Shown piece by piece: positions 8,688-16,241 of a DNA stretch of 64,000 nt. Within the stretch, counting starts at the first letter, position 1. Each line of letters begins with the position of its first letter. A model generated the notes under the pieces. That model was not told the DNA's origin. It saw only the letters and a list, made by a program, of their open reading frames with translations, and did no database searches. A program made the translations under genes and the position numbers. The DNA is from Ureibacillus aquaedulcis (GTDB lineage Bacteria; Bacillota; Bacilli; Bacillales_A; Planococcaceae). The stretch spans positions 1 to 64,000 of the forward strand of contig NZ_JAUHTQ010000017.1 of NCBI RefSeq assembly GCF_030418165.1. Direction: 5' to 3'.

Positions 8688-9588
8688 TAAATTACTGGAG
8701 GTCAAGAATTTAAAACAATACTTTGGTGCAGCGGGTAACCCGATTAAGGCAGTTGATGGAATCAGCTTCGATATATATGAAGGAGAGACATTGGGATTAG
8801 TGGGTGAGTCTGGATGCGGCAAATCAACTACCGGACGTTCCATCATTCGATTATATGATATTACAGACGGGGAAATCTTATTCAAGGGGAAGAACATTCA
8901 TGGGAGCAAATCGAAAAAAGAATTAAAGGAATTTAATCGCGAAATGCAAATGATCTTCCAAGATCCATACGCTTCATTAAATCCCCGAATGACAGCTGGA
9001 GAAATCATTGGTGAGGGCTTTGATATCCATGGTTTATATCGGAACATGAAAGAAAGACGCGAAAGAATTGCAGAATTATTGGAGGCTGTTGGTTTAAATC
9101 GGGAGCACGCCAACCGATACGCGCATGAATTTTCAGGTGGGCAGCGTCAGCGTATCGGGATAGCTCGTGCTCTTAGCTTGAATCCAAGTTTTATCATTGC
9201 GGATGAGCCGATATCTGCACTGGACGTATCGATTCAAGCACAAGTAGTAAACTTATTAAAGAAACTACAAAGGGAACGGAATTTAACCTATTTATTTATT
9301 GCACATGATCTATCTATGGTGAAGTATATAAGCGATCGAATCGCGGTTATGTACAGAGGGAAAGTTGTGGAGCTAGGGAAATCGGATGAAATTTATAACA
9401 ACCCGATACATCCTTATACAAAATCCCTGCTGTCTGCTGTGCCACTTCCTGACCCATTAACAGAAAGAGTAAGAGAGAGAATTCCATATTCGCATGAGGA
9501 AACGGAAGAATCAGGAAAATTGCATGAAGTGTTGCCGGCACATTTCGTTTATGGGACAGATAATCAAATGAAAAAATGGACAAAATGA
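8680..9588 (+). CDS. oppF: Oligopeptide ABC transporter ATPase OppF (copy 1)
   Basis: A 302-residue ATPase with Walker [10 protein letters not shown] at 42-50, Q-loop [11 protein letters not shown], signature [15 protein letters not shown], Walker [13 protein letters not shown] and switch histidine in FIAHDLSMV. It is the last gene of the operon. A strong terminator follows. It pairs with OppD; together the five genes make a complete oligopeptide importer, used for nitrogen nutrition and, in Bacillus, for reimport of signalling peptides. Which peptides this copy prefers cannot be read from the ATPase. Confidence 0.93.
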   Translation: MANKLLEVKNLKQYFGAAGNPIKAVDGISFDIYEGETLGLVGESGCGKSTTGRSIIRLYDITDGEILFKGKNIHGSKSKKELKEFNREMQMIFQDPYASLNPRMTAGEIIGEGFDIHGLYRNMKERRERIAELLEAVGLNREHANRYAHEFSGGQRQRIGIARALSLNPSFIIADEPISALDVSIQAQVVNLLKKLQRERNLTYLFIAHDLSMVKYISDRIAVMYRGKVVELGKSDEIYNNPIHPYTKSLLSAVPLPDPLTERVRERIPYSHEETEESGKLHEVLPAHFVYGTDNQMKKWTK

Positions 9589-9591
9589 TAG

Positions 9592-9641
9592 AGATGATAA
9601 TTCATTCGAATTTTATGGATGAATTATCATCTTTTTTTTTG
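9592..9641 (+). terminator. Terminator of opp operon 1
   Basis: A 14-bp stem AGATGATAATTCAT/ATGAATTATCATCT followed by nine T residues, starting three bases after the oppF stop. Confidence 0.9.
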
Positions 9642-9683
9642 AAGCATGCTAGGGAAAAATGAAGGCTAGTGGGGGAGTGAGAA

Positions 9684-9746
9684 TATAGTGATAATTATCA
9701 ATATTCTAAAATATTAGTAAAATGAATATTGTAATCATTCACTATA
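9684..9746. repeat. 63-bp imperfect palindrome between the opp operons
   Basis: Arms TATAGTGA...AATATTC (9684-9706) and GAATATT...TCACTATA (9724-9746) pair at 17 of 23 positions around a 17-base loop. There is no T-run after it and a terminator already precedes it, so termination is not the obvious role. It could bind a regulator upstream of the second opp promoter. The remaining gap to oppA copy 2 is AT-rich with three CodY-like boxes and no coding signal. Confidence 0.45.
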
Positions 9747-9757
9747 TTCAGAAAATA
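9743..9757. promoter_or_regulatory. CodY-like box, distal
   Basis: TATATTCAGAAAATA, 12 of 15 matches to AATTTTCWGAAAATT, at the right edge of the 63-bp palindrome and about 200 bases upstream of the stronger boxes. Weak alone. Confidence 0.3.
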
Positions 9758-9921
9758 ATAATAACTATCTTTAGGATAGTGTTCCGTAGTATAAATTACA
9801 AAAAATTGAAATAAAGAAGAGAAAATAGTGTTTTATAAATAAATTAAATAATTTATTAGAAAAATAAAATTTTTGTTTATTTCGTTAAAACTTTTTGTTA
9901 ATATAGTAAATGTTAGCTCTA

Positions 9922-9936
9922 ATATTTCTGAAAAAT
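9922..9936. promoter_or_regulatory. CodY-like box, middle
   Basis: ATATTTCTGAAAAAT, 12 of 15 matches to the CodY consensus. It is 16 bases before the best box and sits near the probable promoter, whose surroundings (TTTTTGTTTATTTCGT at about 9870) resemble those before opp copy 1. Confidence 0.45.
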
Positions 9937-9952
9937 GAAAATTACCAAAGTA

Positions 9953-9967
9953 AATTTTCTGAAAAAT
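9953..9967. promoter_or_regulatory. CodY box before oppA (copy 2)
   Basis: AATTTTCTGAAAAAT matches the CodY consensus at 14 of 15 positions, 37 bases upstream of the oppA start. Binding here would block elongation or initiation. This is the best CodY site in the window. Confidence 0.65.
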
Positions 9968-10004
9968 GGGAAATATATTACAACATTATGATAGGGGGAT
10001 CCTT

Positions 10005-11639
10005 ATGAAGAAAAATAAATTTCTGCTTCTTTCATTGTTATTAGCTCTTTCAGCAGTTTTGGCAGCTTGTAACTTTGGCGGAACAGAAGAAAAAGATAGC
10101 AGTTCATCCGATAATGGGACAGGCGCTAAAGAACTTAACTTGGTTATCGCATCTGAACCACCATCATTACATCCTCAATTAGCGACAGATAGTACTTCGA
10201 ATGCAATTTTACAGAACGTTTTCGAAGGTTTAACAACTGTTAAGGATGGAGAAATCGTAAATGCGGCAGCAGACGATGTAAAAATTAGTGAAGATTTATT
10301 AACTTATACATTTACATTAAAAGATGCAAAATGGTCAAATGGTGATGCAGTTACTGCAGAAGACTTTGCTTATGCTTGGAAATTTGCATTGGATCCTGCA
10401 AATGCATCTGAATACGCTTCAATTCTTTACCCAATCAAAGGCGCTCAAGCTTTTAACTTAGGTGAAGGTACTGAAGAAGATTTAGGGATTAAAGTAATTG
10501 ATGAAAAAACTCTGGAAGTTACTTTAGAAAACCCAACACCTTATTTCCTAGAGTTAACAGCATTTAAAACTTACTACCCAATTCACAAAGCAACTGCAGA
10601 AGCGAACGAGACTTGGTATGCAGAAGCAGGGGACACTTACATTACAAATGGTCCTTTCACATTAGCTGATTGGCAGCACTCAGGTTCTATCACGTTAGAG
10701 AAAAACGATTCTTACTGGGATGCTGAAAATGTTGCGTTAGATAAAGTAAACATCTCAATGGTAGAAAATGAAGCAACTGCATCTACAATGTTCGATGCTG
10801 GTGAAATTGACTTCCTAGGTGCTCCATTCCAAACTGTAGGTTTAGATGTTATTGATCGTTACAAAGAAGAAGGTATTTTAAATATCGCGGATTATTCAGG
10901 AATTTATCTATATAAATTCAATACAACAGGTGAATTCACTTCAAATGCGAACATCCGTAAAGCGTTAACATTAGCGATTGACCGTCAAGGTTTAATTGAT
11001 AACGTATTAAAAGGCGAACAAACTCCAGCTTTAGGTATGGTTCCAGAAGCAGTTCCTGGATTTGAAGAGGATCGCGGCTACTTCAAAGATAACGATATCG
11101 AAGAAGCAAAAGCTGCGCTAGAAGCAGGTATGAAAGAACTTGGCATCTCTGATCCAAGTGAAATTTCAATCGGCCTTTCAATTAATACAAGTGAAGCCCA
11201 CTCGGCTATCGCTCAATTTATCCAAGAAGGCTGGCATTCAAACTTAGGTATCGAAGTTACAATTGATAACTCTGAATGGCAAGTATACTTAGACAAGCTT
11301 ACAAACCTAGACTATGATGTTGCTCGTATGGGTTGGATTGGTGACTACAACGATGCTTATACATTCTTGGAGCAATATGATTCTGCTGACAATGGCAACA
11401 ATGATACAGGTTGGGAAAACCCTAAATATGCAGAATTATTAAAACAGTCAACTACAGAAACTGATGCAGATGCGCGTATCGATTTAATGAAACAAGCTGA
11501 AGCAATCACAATGACAGAATTCCCGGTTGCACCAATTTACTACTACACAAATCTTTCTGTTAAGAAGGACTACGTAGAAAACATGCAAACAGATGCAACA
11601 GGCAATATCTATCTTAAATATGTAGATATTAACAAATAA
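10005..11639 (+). CDS. oppA: Oligopeptide ABC transporter substrate-binding lipoprotein (copy 2)
   Basis: A 544-residue SBP_bac_5 lipoprotein with lipobox LAAC (Cys22), a short Ser/Asp-rich linker and the same binding fold as copy 1. The frame is open upstream to 9966, but that stretch covers the CodY box; the ATG at 10005 has AGGGGG nearby and begins with a normal signal peptide (MKKNKFLLLSLLL). The two proteins differ most in the linker and in scattered surface positions, and keep the same C-terminal segment SVKKDYVENM. Two receptors could widen peptide range, or allow separate expression levels. A conserved hairpin separates it from oppB. Confidence 0.93.
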   Translation: MKKNKFLLLSLLLALSAVLAACNFGGTEEKDSSSSDNGTGAKELNLVIASEPPSLHPQLATDSTSNAILQNVFEGLTTVKDGEIVNAAADDVKISEDLLTYTFTLKDAKWSNGDAVTAEDFAYAWKFALDPANASEYASILYPIKGAQAFNLGEGTEEDLGIKVIDEKTLEVTLENPTPYFLELTAFKTYYPIHKATAEANETWYAEAGDTYITNGPFTLADWQHSGSITLEKNDSYWDAENVALDKVNISMVENEATASTMFDAGEIDFLGAPFQTVGLDVIDRYKEEGILNIADYSGIYLYKFNTTGEFTSNANIRKALTLAIDRQGLIDNVLKGEQTPALGMVPEAVPGFEEDRGYFKDNDIEEAKAALEAGMKELGISDPSEISIGLSINTSEAHSAIAQFIQEGWHSNLGIEVTIDNSEWQVYLDKLTNLDYDVARMGWIGDYNDAYTFLEQYDSADNGNNDTGWENPKYAELLKQSTTETDADARIDLMKQAEAITMTEFPVAPIYYYTNLSVKKDYVENMQTDATGNIYLKYVDINK

Positions 11640-11686
11640 TATATTTATTTAAGAAGTTACTATTTACTTTATTCGTAATGGTACTT

Positions 11687-11727
11687 AGGCTGCTTATTTC
11701 GATTTAGTGAAGTCAAGCAGCCTTTTG
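11687..11727 (+). terminator. Partial terminator between oppA and oppB (copy 2)
   Basis: Stem AGGCTGCTT/AAGCAGCCT followed by four T residues. The arms are identical to those of copy 1 although the loops and flanks have diverged, which suggests selection on this element. Confidence 0.7.
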
Positions 11728-11768
11728 TACTGTTATTTTTTTCTAAAAATCTAAAGGAGGGGACAATA

Positions 11769-12698
11769 ATGCTCAAATATATTTTAAAAAGATTAGGTTA
11801 TATCTTGATTGCACTTTATTTAATCGTAACTGCTACATTTTTCTTGATGCAATTAGCACCAGGTAGTCCTTTCGCAAGTGAACGAGACTTCCCACCACAA
11901 ATTGAAGCGCAGTTAAATGCAAAATATGGATTAGATAATCCTTGGTATATTCAATATAAGGATTATTTAATCGATACTGTGACATTTGATTTCGGGGAAT
12001 CCATGAAATACAAAGGTCGCTCAACGAATGATATGATTACGGAGAGTTTCCCTATCTCCTTAACATTAGGTATTGAAGCTATGTTATTATCAGTAGGTTT
12101 CGGTATTTTACTAGGGGTTATTGCAGCACTATATCACAATAAGTTCCCGGATTATCTAGCATCGACAATTGCGGTATTAGGTATTTCTGTACCATCGTTC
12201 ATACTAGCTGGTTTAATGCAGTACTTCATAGCATTTAAACTGGATCTTCTACCGGTAAGTGGCTGGAAAGGATTCCAATATAGTATCCTGCCAGCATTTG
12301 CAATTGCAATCACACATATGGGATTCATTGCAAAATTAACGCGTTCTAGTATGTTGGAGCAAAGCAGCAGTGACTATGTTAAAATGGCACGTGCGAAAGG
12401 ACTAGGGAAGTGGACAACAGTATTCAAACATACGTTAAGAAACGCATTGCTTCCTGTTGTTACATATTTAGGTCCATTAACAGCCGGGGTTGTAACAGGT
12501 AGTTTCATCATCGAACAAATCTTTGCAATTCCTGGTTTAGGTAAACACTTCGTTACAAGTATTACAAACCGTGACTACACAGTTATTATGGGTACGACAG
12601 TATTCTATTCTATCATCCTGCTATTTGCAGTATTAATAGTAGATATTCTATACAGTGTAATTGACCCACGAATTAAATTGAAAGGAGCGAAAAAATAA
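11769..12698 (+). CDS. oppB: Oligopeptide ABC transporter permease OppB (copy 2)
   Basis: A 309-residue permease with the same length and membrane layout as copy 1, including the coupling region [20 protein letters not shown] and [20 protein letters not shown]. It starts with ATG at 11769 behind AAAGGAGGGG. Its codons favour A/T-ending, GGT and CGT forms typical of highly expressed genes in such genomes, whereas copy 1 uses more GGG, CGG and TTG. That contrast suggests copy 2 is the main, strongly expressed system. It overlaps oppC by one base. Confidence 0.93.
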   Translation: MLKYILKRLGYILIALYLIVTATFFLMQLAPGSPFASERDFPPQIEAQLNAKYGLDNPWYIQYKDYLIDTVTFDFGESMKYKGRSTNDMITESFPISLTLGIEAMLLSVGFGILLGVIAALYHNKFPDYLASTIAVLGISVPSFILAGLMQYFIAFKLDLLPVSGWKGFQYSILPAFAIAITHMGFIAKLTRSSMLEQSSSDYVKMARAKGLGKWTTVFKHTLRNALLPVVTYLGPLTAGVVTGSFIIEQIFAIPGLGKHFVTSITNRDYTVIMGTTVFYSIILLFAVLIVDILYSVIDPRIKLKGAKK

Positions 12699-13633
12699 TG
12701 ACACAAAACAATTTACAGTTGGATAAGATCTCAAAAGACAAGTTTAAAATTGTCGGTAGTCGCCAAGATGAGAACGAAAAATTGGCTGCCAAATCCGTAT
12801 CGTTTTGGAAAGAAGTTATTCTTCGCTTCTCTCAAAATAAGTTAGCCATTTTTGGCGTAATCGCTTTAATCATCGTAACGCTTTTGGCGATATTTGTTCC
12901 AGTCTTCAGCCCATATAGCTATCGTGAGCAATTGGGTATTTATAATGCTGCTCCATCAGCGGCCCACTGGTTTGGTACGGACGATTTAGGGCGTGACATT
13001 TTCGTTCGTGTATGGCAAGGGGCACGTATTTCATTATTCATCGGGATTACAGCAGCAGTAATTGACTTGATCATCGGTGTTTTCTGGGGAAGTATCTCAG
13101 GACTTGCAGGTGGACGTTTAGATAATATTATGATGCGTATTGCAGATATTTTATCAGCTGTTCCTTACCTTCTGGTTGTAATTATCTTGTTGGTTGTTTT
13201 AGAGCCAGGTTTATTGCCAATGATTATTGCGTTATCGATTACAGGTTGGGTAAACATGGCCCGTATCGTGCGTGGTGAGGTATTATCCATCAAAAATCAA
13301 GAGTACGTATTAGCTGCAAGAACATTGGGGGCAACTACTGGACATTTAATTATGCGTCACATTGTTCCAAATGCATTAGGTGCTATCTTGGTTACAATGA
13401 CTTTAACAATTCCGTCAGCTATTTTCACAGAATCATTCCTAAGTTACCTAGGTTTAGGGGTACCTGCACCAACAGCGAGTTGGGGGACAATGGCCTCGGA
13501 GGGTAATAAAGCACTAACATCGGCACCATGGCGCTTATTCTTCCCGGCGTTCTTTATTTCATTAACAATTTTCGCATTCAATGCTGTAGGAGACGGCTTG
13601 CGAGATGCACTAGATCCAAAATTACGTAAATAG
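12698..13633 (+). CDS. oppC: Oligopeptide ABC transporter permease OppC (copy 2)
   Basis: A 311-residue permease with the N-terminal cytoplasmic segment, the HWFGTDDLGRDIFVRVWQGA motif and the EAA region QEYVLAARTLGATTGHLIMRH. From about residue 60 onward it is almost identical in protein to copy 1, while third codon positions have changed widely. This is the pattern of an old duplication under strong purifying selection. One-base overlap with oppB; 16 bases to oppD. Confidence 0.93.
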   Translation: MTQNNLQLDKISKDKFKIVGSRQDENEKLAAKSVSFWKEVILRFSQNKLAIFGVIALIIVTLLAIFVPVFSPYSYREQLGIYNAAPSAAHWFGTDDLGRDIFVRVWQGARISLFIGITAAVIDLIIGVFWGSISGLAGGRLDNIMMRIADILSAVPYLLVVIILLVVLEPGLLPMIIALSITGWVNMARIVRGEVLSIKNQEYVLAARTLGATTGHLIMRHIVPNALGAILVTMTLTIPSAIFTESFLSYLGLGVPAPTASWGTMASEGNKALTSAPWRLFFPAFFISLTIFAFNAVGDGLRDALDPKLRK

Positions 13634-13649
13634 AAGTAGGTGAGAAAAG

Positions 13650-14708
13650 ATGAGTAAAAAACTGTTAGAGGTTAATGATTTAAAAATTAACTTTAAAACA
13701 TATGCAGGAATTGTCCAAGCCGTTCGTGGAGTTAGTTTTGAGCTATATGAAGGAGAGACGCTGGCAATCGTTGGTGAATCCGGTTCAGGTAAAAGTGTTA
13801 CGAGTAACTCGATTATGAAATTGATCCCGCAGCCACCCGGTATTTACGCGGGTGGGGAAATCTTGTTTGATGGACGCGATCTTGTACCGCTTTCCGAAAA
13901 GGAAATGGCGAAAGTTCGCGGTAATGATATCGCAATGATCTTCCAGGATCCGATGACAGCTTTAAACCCAACAATGCGTGTTGGCCGTCAAATCACTGAG
14001 GTTATTTTGAAGCATAATAAGAATGTTTCAAATGCTGAAGCAAAAGAACGTGCGATTAAACTACTAGATCTTGTAGGAATTCCAATGCCTGAAAAGCGTT
14101 TCCGTCAATTCCCGCATGAATTCAGTGGCGGCATGCGCCAACGTGTAGTAATCGCTATTGCATTAGCAGCAGATCCAAAATTATTAATTGCCGATGAACC
14201 AACAACAGCACTTGACGTTACAATTCAAGCGCAAATTCTGGAGTTAATGAAAGATATTCAAAAGAAAAGCAATACATCAATCATCTTTATCACACATGAT
14301 TTAGGTGTCGTAGCAAACGTTGCTGACCGTGTTGCAGTTATGTATGCAGGACAAATCGTGGAATACGGAACAGTAAATGATATCTTCTATAATCCAAGAC
14401 ATCCGTATACTTGGGGATTATTGGGATCAATGCCTGATCTGAAGAATAATGTAAAAGAAGAATTACGTACGATTCCAGGTTCTCCACCAGACTTGATCCA
14501 CCCTCCAAAGGGAGACGCTTTTGCAGCACGCAATGAATATGCGATGGCAATCGATTATGAACAAGAACCGCCAATGTTCAAAATTTCGGATACACATTAT
14601 GCAAAAACATGGTTGTTGCACCCTGATGCACCGGAAGTTCCGATTCCAGATCAAGTACAACAAAGAATTGATGGTTATTTAAAGGAGGCTGAAGAAAATG
14701 GCAAATAA
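13650..14708 (+). CDS. oppD: Oligopeptide ABC transporter ATPase OppD (copy 2)
   Basis: A 352-residue ATPase. Walker A GESGSGKS, signature FSGGMRQRV, Walker [13 protein letters not shown] and the C-terminal oligopeptide-transporter extension are all intact. It overlaps oppF by 11 bases, with the oppF ribosome binding site AAAGGAGG inside its coding region. It is expected to pair with OppF of the same operon, though the near identity of the two sets means mixed complexes are possible. Confidence 0.93.
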   Translation: MSKKLLEVNDLKINFKTYAGIVQAVRGVSFELYEGETLAIVGESGSGKSVTSNSIMKLIPQPPGIYAGGEILFDGRDLVPLSEKEMAKVRGNDIAMIFQDPMTALNPTMRVGRQITEVILKHNKNVSNAEAKERAIKLLDLVGIPMPEKRFRQFPHEFSGGMRQRVVIAIALAADPKLLIADEPTTALDVTIQAQILELMKDIQKKSNTSIIFITHDLGVVANVADRVAVMYAGQIVEYGTVNDIFYNPRHPYTWGLLGSMPDLKNNVKEELRTIPGSPPDLIHPPKGDAFAARNEYAMAIDYEQEPPMFKISDTHYAKTWLLHPDAPEVPIPDQVQQRIDGYLKEAEENGK

Positions 14709-15606
14709 GTTACTGGAAGTTAAAAACTTAAAGCAGCATTTCGGTACTTCTTCTAATCCTATTAAAGCGGTAGATGGTATTACTTTTGATGTGTACGAAG
14801 GGGAAACTCTTGGTTTAGTAGGTGAATCCGGTTGTGGTAAATCGACTACGGGCCGTTCGATTATTCGCCTATACGATATCACGGATGGACAAATCCTCTT
14901 TAAAGGCAAAGATATTCATGCTGGTAAATCACGCCAGGAATTAAAGGAATTTAACCGTGAAATGCAAATGATCTTCCAGGATCCTTATGCATCATTAAAT
15001 CCTCGTATGACTGCCGGCGAGATTATTAGCGAAGGCTTTGATATCCATGGTTTATACAAAAATAAAAAAGAACGCCAAGAGCATATCGGTAACCTGCTTG
15101 AAGCGGTAGGTTTAAACCGCGAGCACGCCAATCGCTATGCCCATGAGTTCTCGGGTGGTCAGCGTCAACGTATCGGGATTGCCCGTGCATTAAGCTTGGA
15201 CCCAAGCTTTATCATTGCCGATGAGCCAATCTCAGCCCTAGACGTATCGATCCAGGCACAAGTAGTTAACTTATTGAAAAAACTGCAAAAGGAACGTAAC
15301 CTGACATATTTATTCATCGCCCATGATTTATCGATGGTAAAATACATTAGTGACCGAATTGCGGTTATGTACCGTGGACGAATTGTTGAACTTGGGGAAG
15401 CCAATGAAATCTACAATAACCCAATTCATCCATATACAAAATCATTGCTTTCAGCAGTACCACTACCGGATCCACTGACTGAAAGAAAACGTACAAGAAT
15501 TCCATACAACCATGAAGAAACAACTGAAGAAATCAAAGTACATGAAGTATTGCCAAACCATTTTGTTTACGGCTCAGATAGCCAAATCAAAAAATGGACA
15601 AAGTAA
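14698..15606 (+). CDS. oppF: Oligopeptide ABC transporter ATPase OppF (copy 2)
   Basis: A 302-residue ATPase, the same length as copy 1, with [36 protein letters not shown] and FIAHDLSMV all present. It completes the second oppABCDF operon. Differences from copy 1 cluster around the [16 protein letters not shown] helix and near the C terminus. A modest terminator follows. Confidence 0.93.
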   Translation: MANKLLEVKNLKQHFGTSSNPIKAVDGITFDVYEGETLGLVGESGCGKSTTGRSIIRLYDITDGQILFKGKDIHAGKSRQELKEFNREMQMIFQDPYASLNPRMTAGEIISEGFDIHGLYKNKKERQEHIGNLLEAVGLNREHANRYAHEFSGGQRQRIGIARALSLDPSFIIADEPISALDVSIQAQVVNLLKKLQKERNLTYLFIAHDLSMVKYISDRIAVMYRGRIVELGEANEIYNNPIHPYTKSLLSAVPLPDPLTERKRTRIPYNHEETTEEIKVHEVLPNHFVYGSDSQIKKWTK

Positions 15607-15638
15607 CTTTGTGAGCATGACTTTCGATATGCATACGT

Positions 15639-15678
15639 AGAAGGGACACTCTCAGGATGAGGTGTCTCTTCTTTATTC
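15639..15678 (+). terminator. Probable terminator of opp operon 2
   Basis: Imperfect stem built on GACAC/GTGTC with flanking AAGG/TCTT pairing and a T-rich tail (CTTCTTTATT), 33 bases after the oppF stop. Confidence 0.6.
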
Positions 15679-15737
15679 ATTGTGACTTTTGAGGAGCGTA
15701 GCATGCTTAAAATACAGAAAATGGCCTATAGAGAACA

Positions 15738-15760
15738 CGCAGCCTACTATGTAAGCTGCG
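15738..15760. repeat. Short perfect-arm hairpin
   Basis: CGCAGC/GCTGCG arms with inner TAC/GTA, no T-run. It is part of a GC-richer, highly structured block that also contains AGTTGCAACT (15783-15792) and the larger hairpin at 15796-15878. Confidence 0.45.
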
Positions 15761-15795
15761 CAATAATTCCGGAAAGCTTAAGAGTTGCAACTTTT

Positions 15796-15878
15796 GTGGG
15801 CGGGCCTTTACATAAGCACCTAGACAAGTCGTAGAGACAACAAGTTGACTCTGCGGCTTGTGTGCTTAGACCGCCCAC
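15796..15878. repeat. 83-bp long hairpin element
   Basis: Outer arms GTGGGCGG (15796-15803) and CCGCCCAC (15871-15878) are perfect complements. Inside, AAGCAC pairs with GTGCTT, ACAAGTCG with CGGCTTGT (one G-U pair) and TAGAG with CTCTG. The result is one long interrupted stem closed by a 12-base loop. There is no T-run and no ORF. It may be an interspersed palindromic element, a MITE relic or a structured RNA. The rest of the 15607-15960 gap is AT-rich. Confidence 0.5.
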
Positions 15879-15961
15879 CTAAGCTAACATAACTTAGTAT
15901 CTTTATTAGTAATATAACCAGCCATCTCTCGTGTTTAATTGTTAGTCTTACTAAATATTTA

Positions 15962-15990
15962 TTGACATTTCTGAGTAATTTGAATATAAT
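15962..15990 (+). promoter_or_regulatory. Consensus sigma-A promoter for the rsgA leader
   Basis: TTGACA (15962-15967), a 17-base spacer and TATAAT (15985-15990), a perfect match to the vegetative consensus. Transcription should start near 15997. Such a strong constitutive promoter in front of an attenuator suggests control after initiation. Confidence 0.9.
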
Positions 15991-16023
15991 AAGGGAAATA
16001 ATGTGAAAAAGAGGTGAAGTATT

Positions 16024-16098
16024 ATGACAAATGTATATGCGATTGTAAACAAGCGATTTGGTTTGTCTAATTTCACTCACCTCAAAGTACGGAGTTAA
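16024..16098 (+). CDS. 24-codon leader peptide
   Basis: ATG at 16024 follows AAGAGGTGA at good distance and opens a 24-codon ORF, beginning MTNVYAIVNKRF and ending LKVRS, that stops at 16098. It lies about 27 bases after the predicted transcription start and before a terminator that precedes the RsgA-like gene. Codons 10-13 contain GCGATTTGG (16053-16061), complementary to CCAAATCGC (16169-16177) within that terminator. TCACCTC at 16077-16083 is complementary to GAGGTGA (16011-16017) of its own ribosome binding site. This layout is that of a regulatory leader ORF whose translation state selects between RNA structures. No sequence relation to known leader peptides is claimed. Confidence 0.7.
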   Translation: MTNVYAIVNKRFGLSNFTHLKVRS

Positions 16099-16177
16099 AG
16101 CCTTCTTTAATTTTAAATGAAGGTGTATTTAATTTTATTCTCTTTGAATGTGTTGAAACCTTTGACTGCCAAATCGC
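16053..16177 (+). promoter_or_regulatory. Antiterminator pairing arms
   Basis: GCGATTTGG at 16053-16061 and CCAAATCGC at 16169-16177 are perfect complements. Pairing can be lengthened by GTC (16065-16067) with GAC (16164-16166) across short bulges. The right arm lies between the two arms of the terminator at 16154-16198 and overlaps its inner CTGC/GCAG stem, so the two structures exclude each other. A separate CCTTC/GAAGG hairpin (16101-16123) sits just after the leader stop. Confidence 0.6.
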
Positions 16178-16198
16178 AGCTCATAGGTTTTTTATTTT
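16154..16198 (+). terminator. Attenuator terminator before rsgA-like gene
   Basis: Outer stem AAACCT (16156-16161)/AGGTTT (16185-16190), inner stem CTGC/GCAG, followed by a T-rich tail. It ends about 30 bases before the ribosome binding site of the downstream gene, so full-length mRNA requires read-through or antitermination. Confidence 0.7.
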
Positions 16199-16241
16199 GC
16201 GGAATTTCAAATTAACAACACATATAACGGAGGAATTAGAA

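Noticed and set aside
9691-9709. Fur box in GTGATAATTATCAATATTC-like sequence
   Set aside because: The central spacing is three bases short of the Fur consensus and the sequence is better explained as part of the 63-bp palindrome.
9966-10004. Longer start for oppA copy 2
   Set aside because: The extension would overlap the CodY box and place residues before a normal lipoprotein signal peptide; the ATG at 10005 has a ribosome binding site.
3963-15606. Assembly duplication of the opp locus
   Set aside because: The copies differ at many synonymous sites and in all intergenic regions, so they are real paralogues.
16024-16098. Reading the 24-codon ORF as an ordinary small protein gene
   Set aside because: It overlaps both regulatory pairings and lies between promoter and attenuator, so a leader role explains it better.
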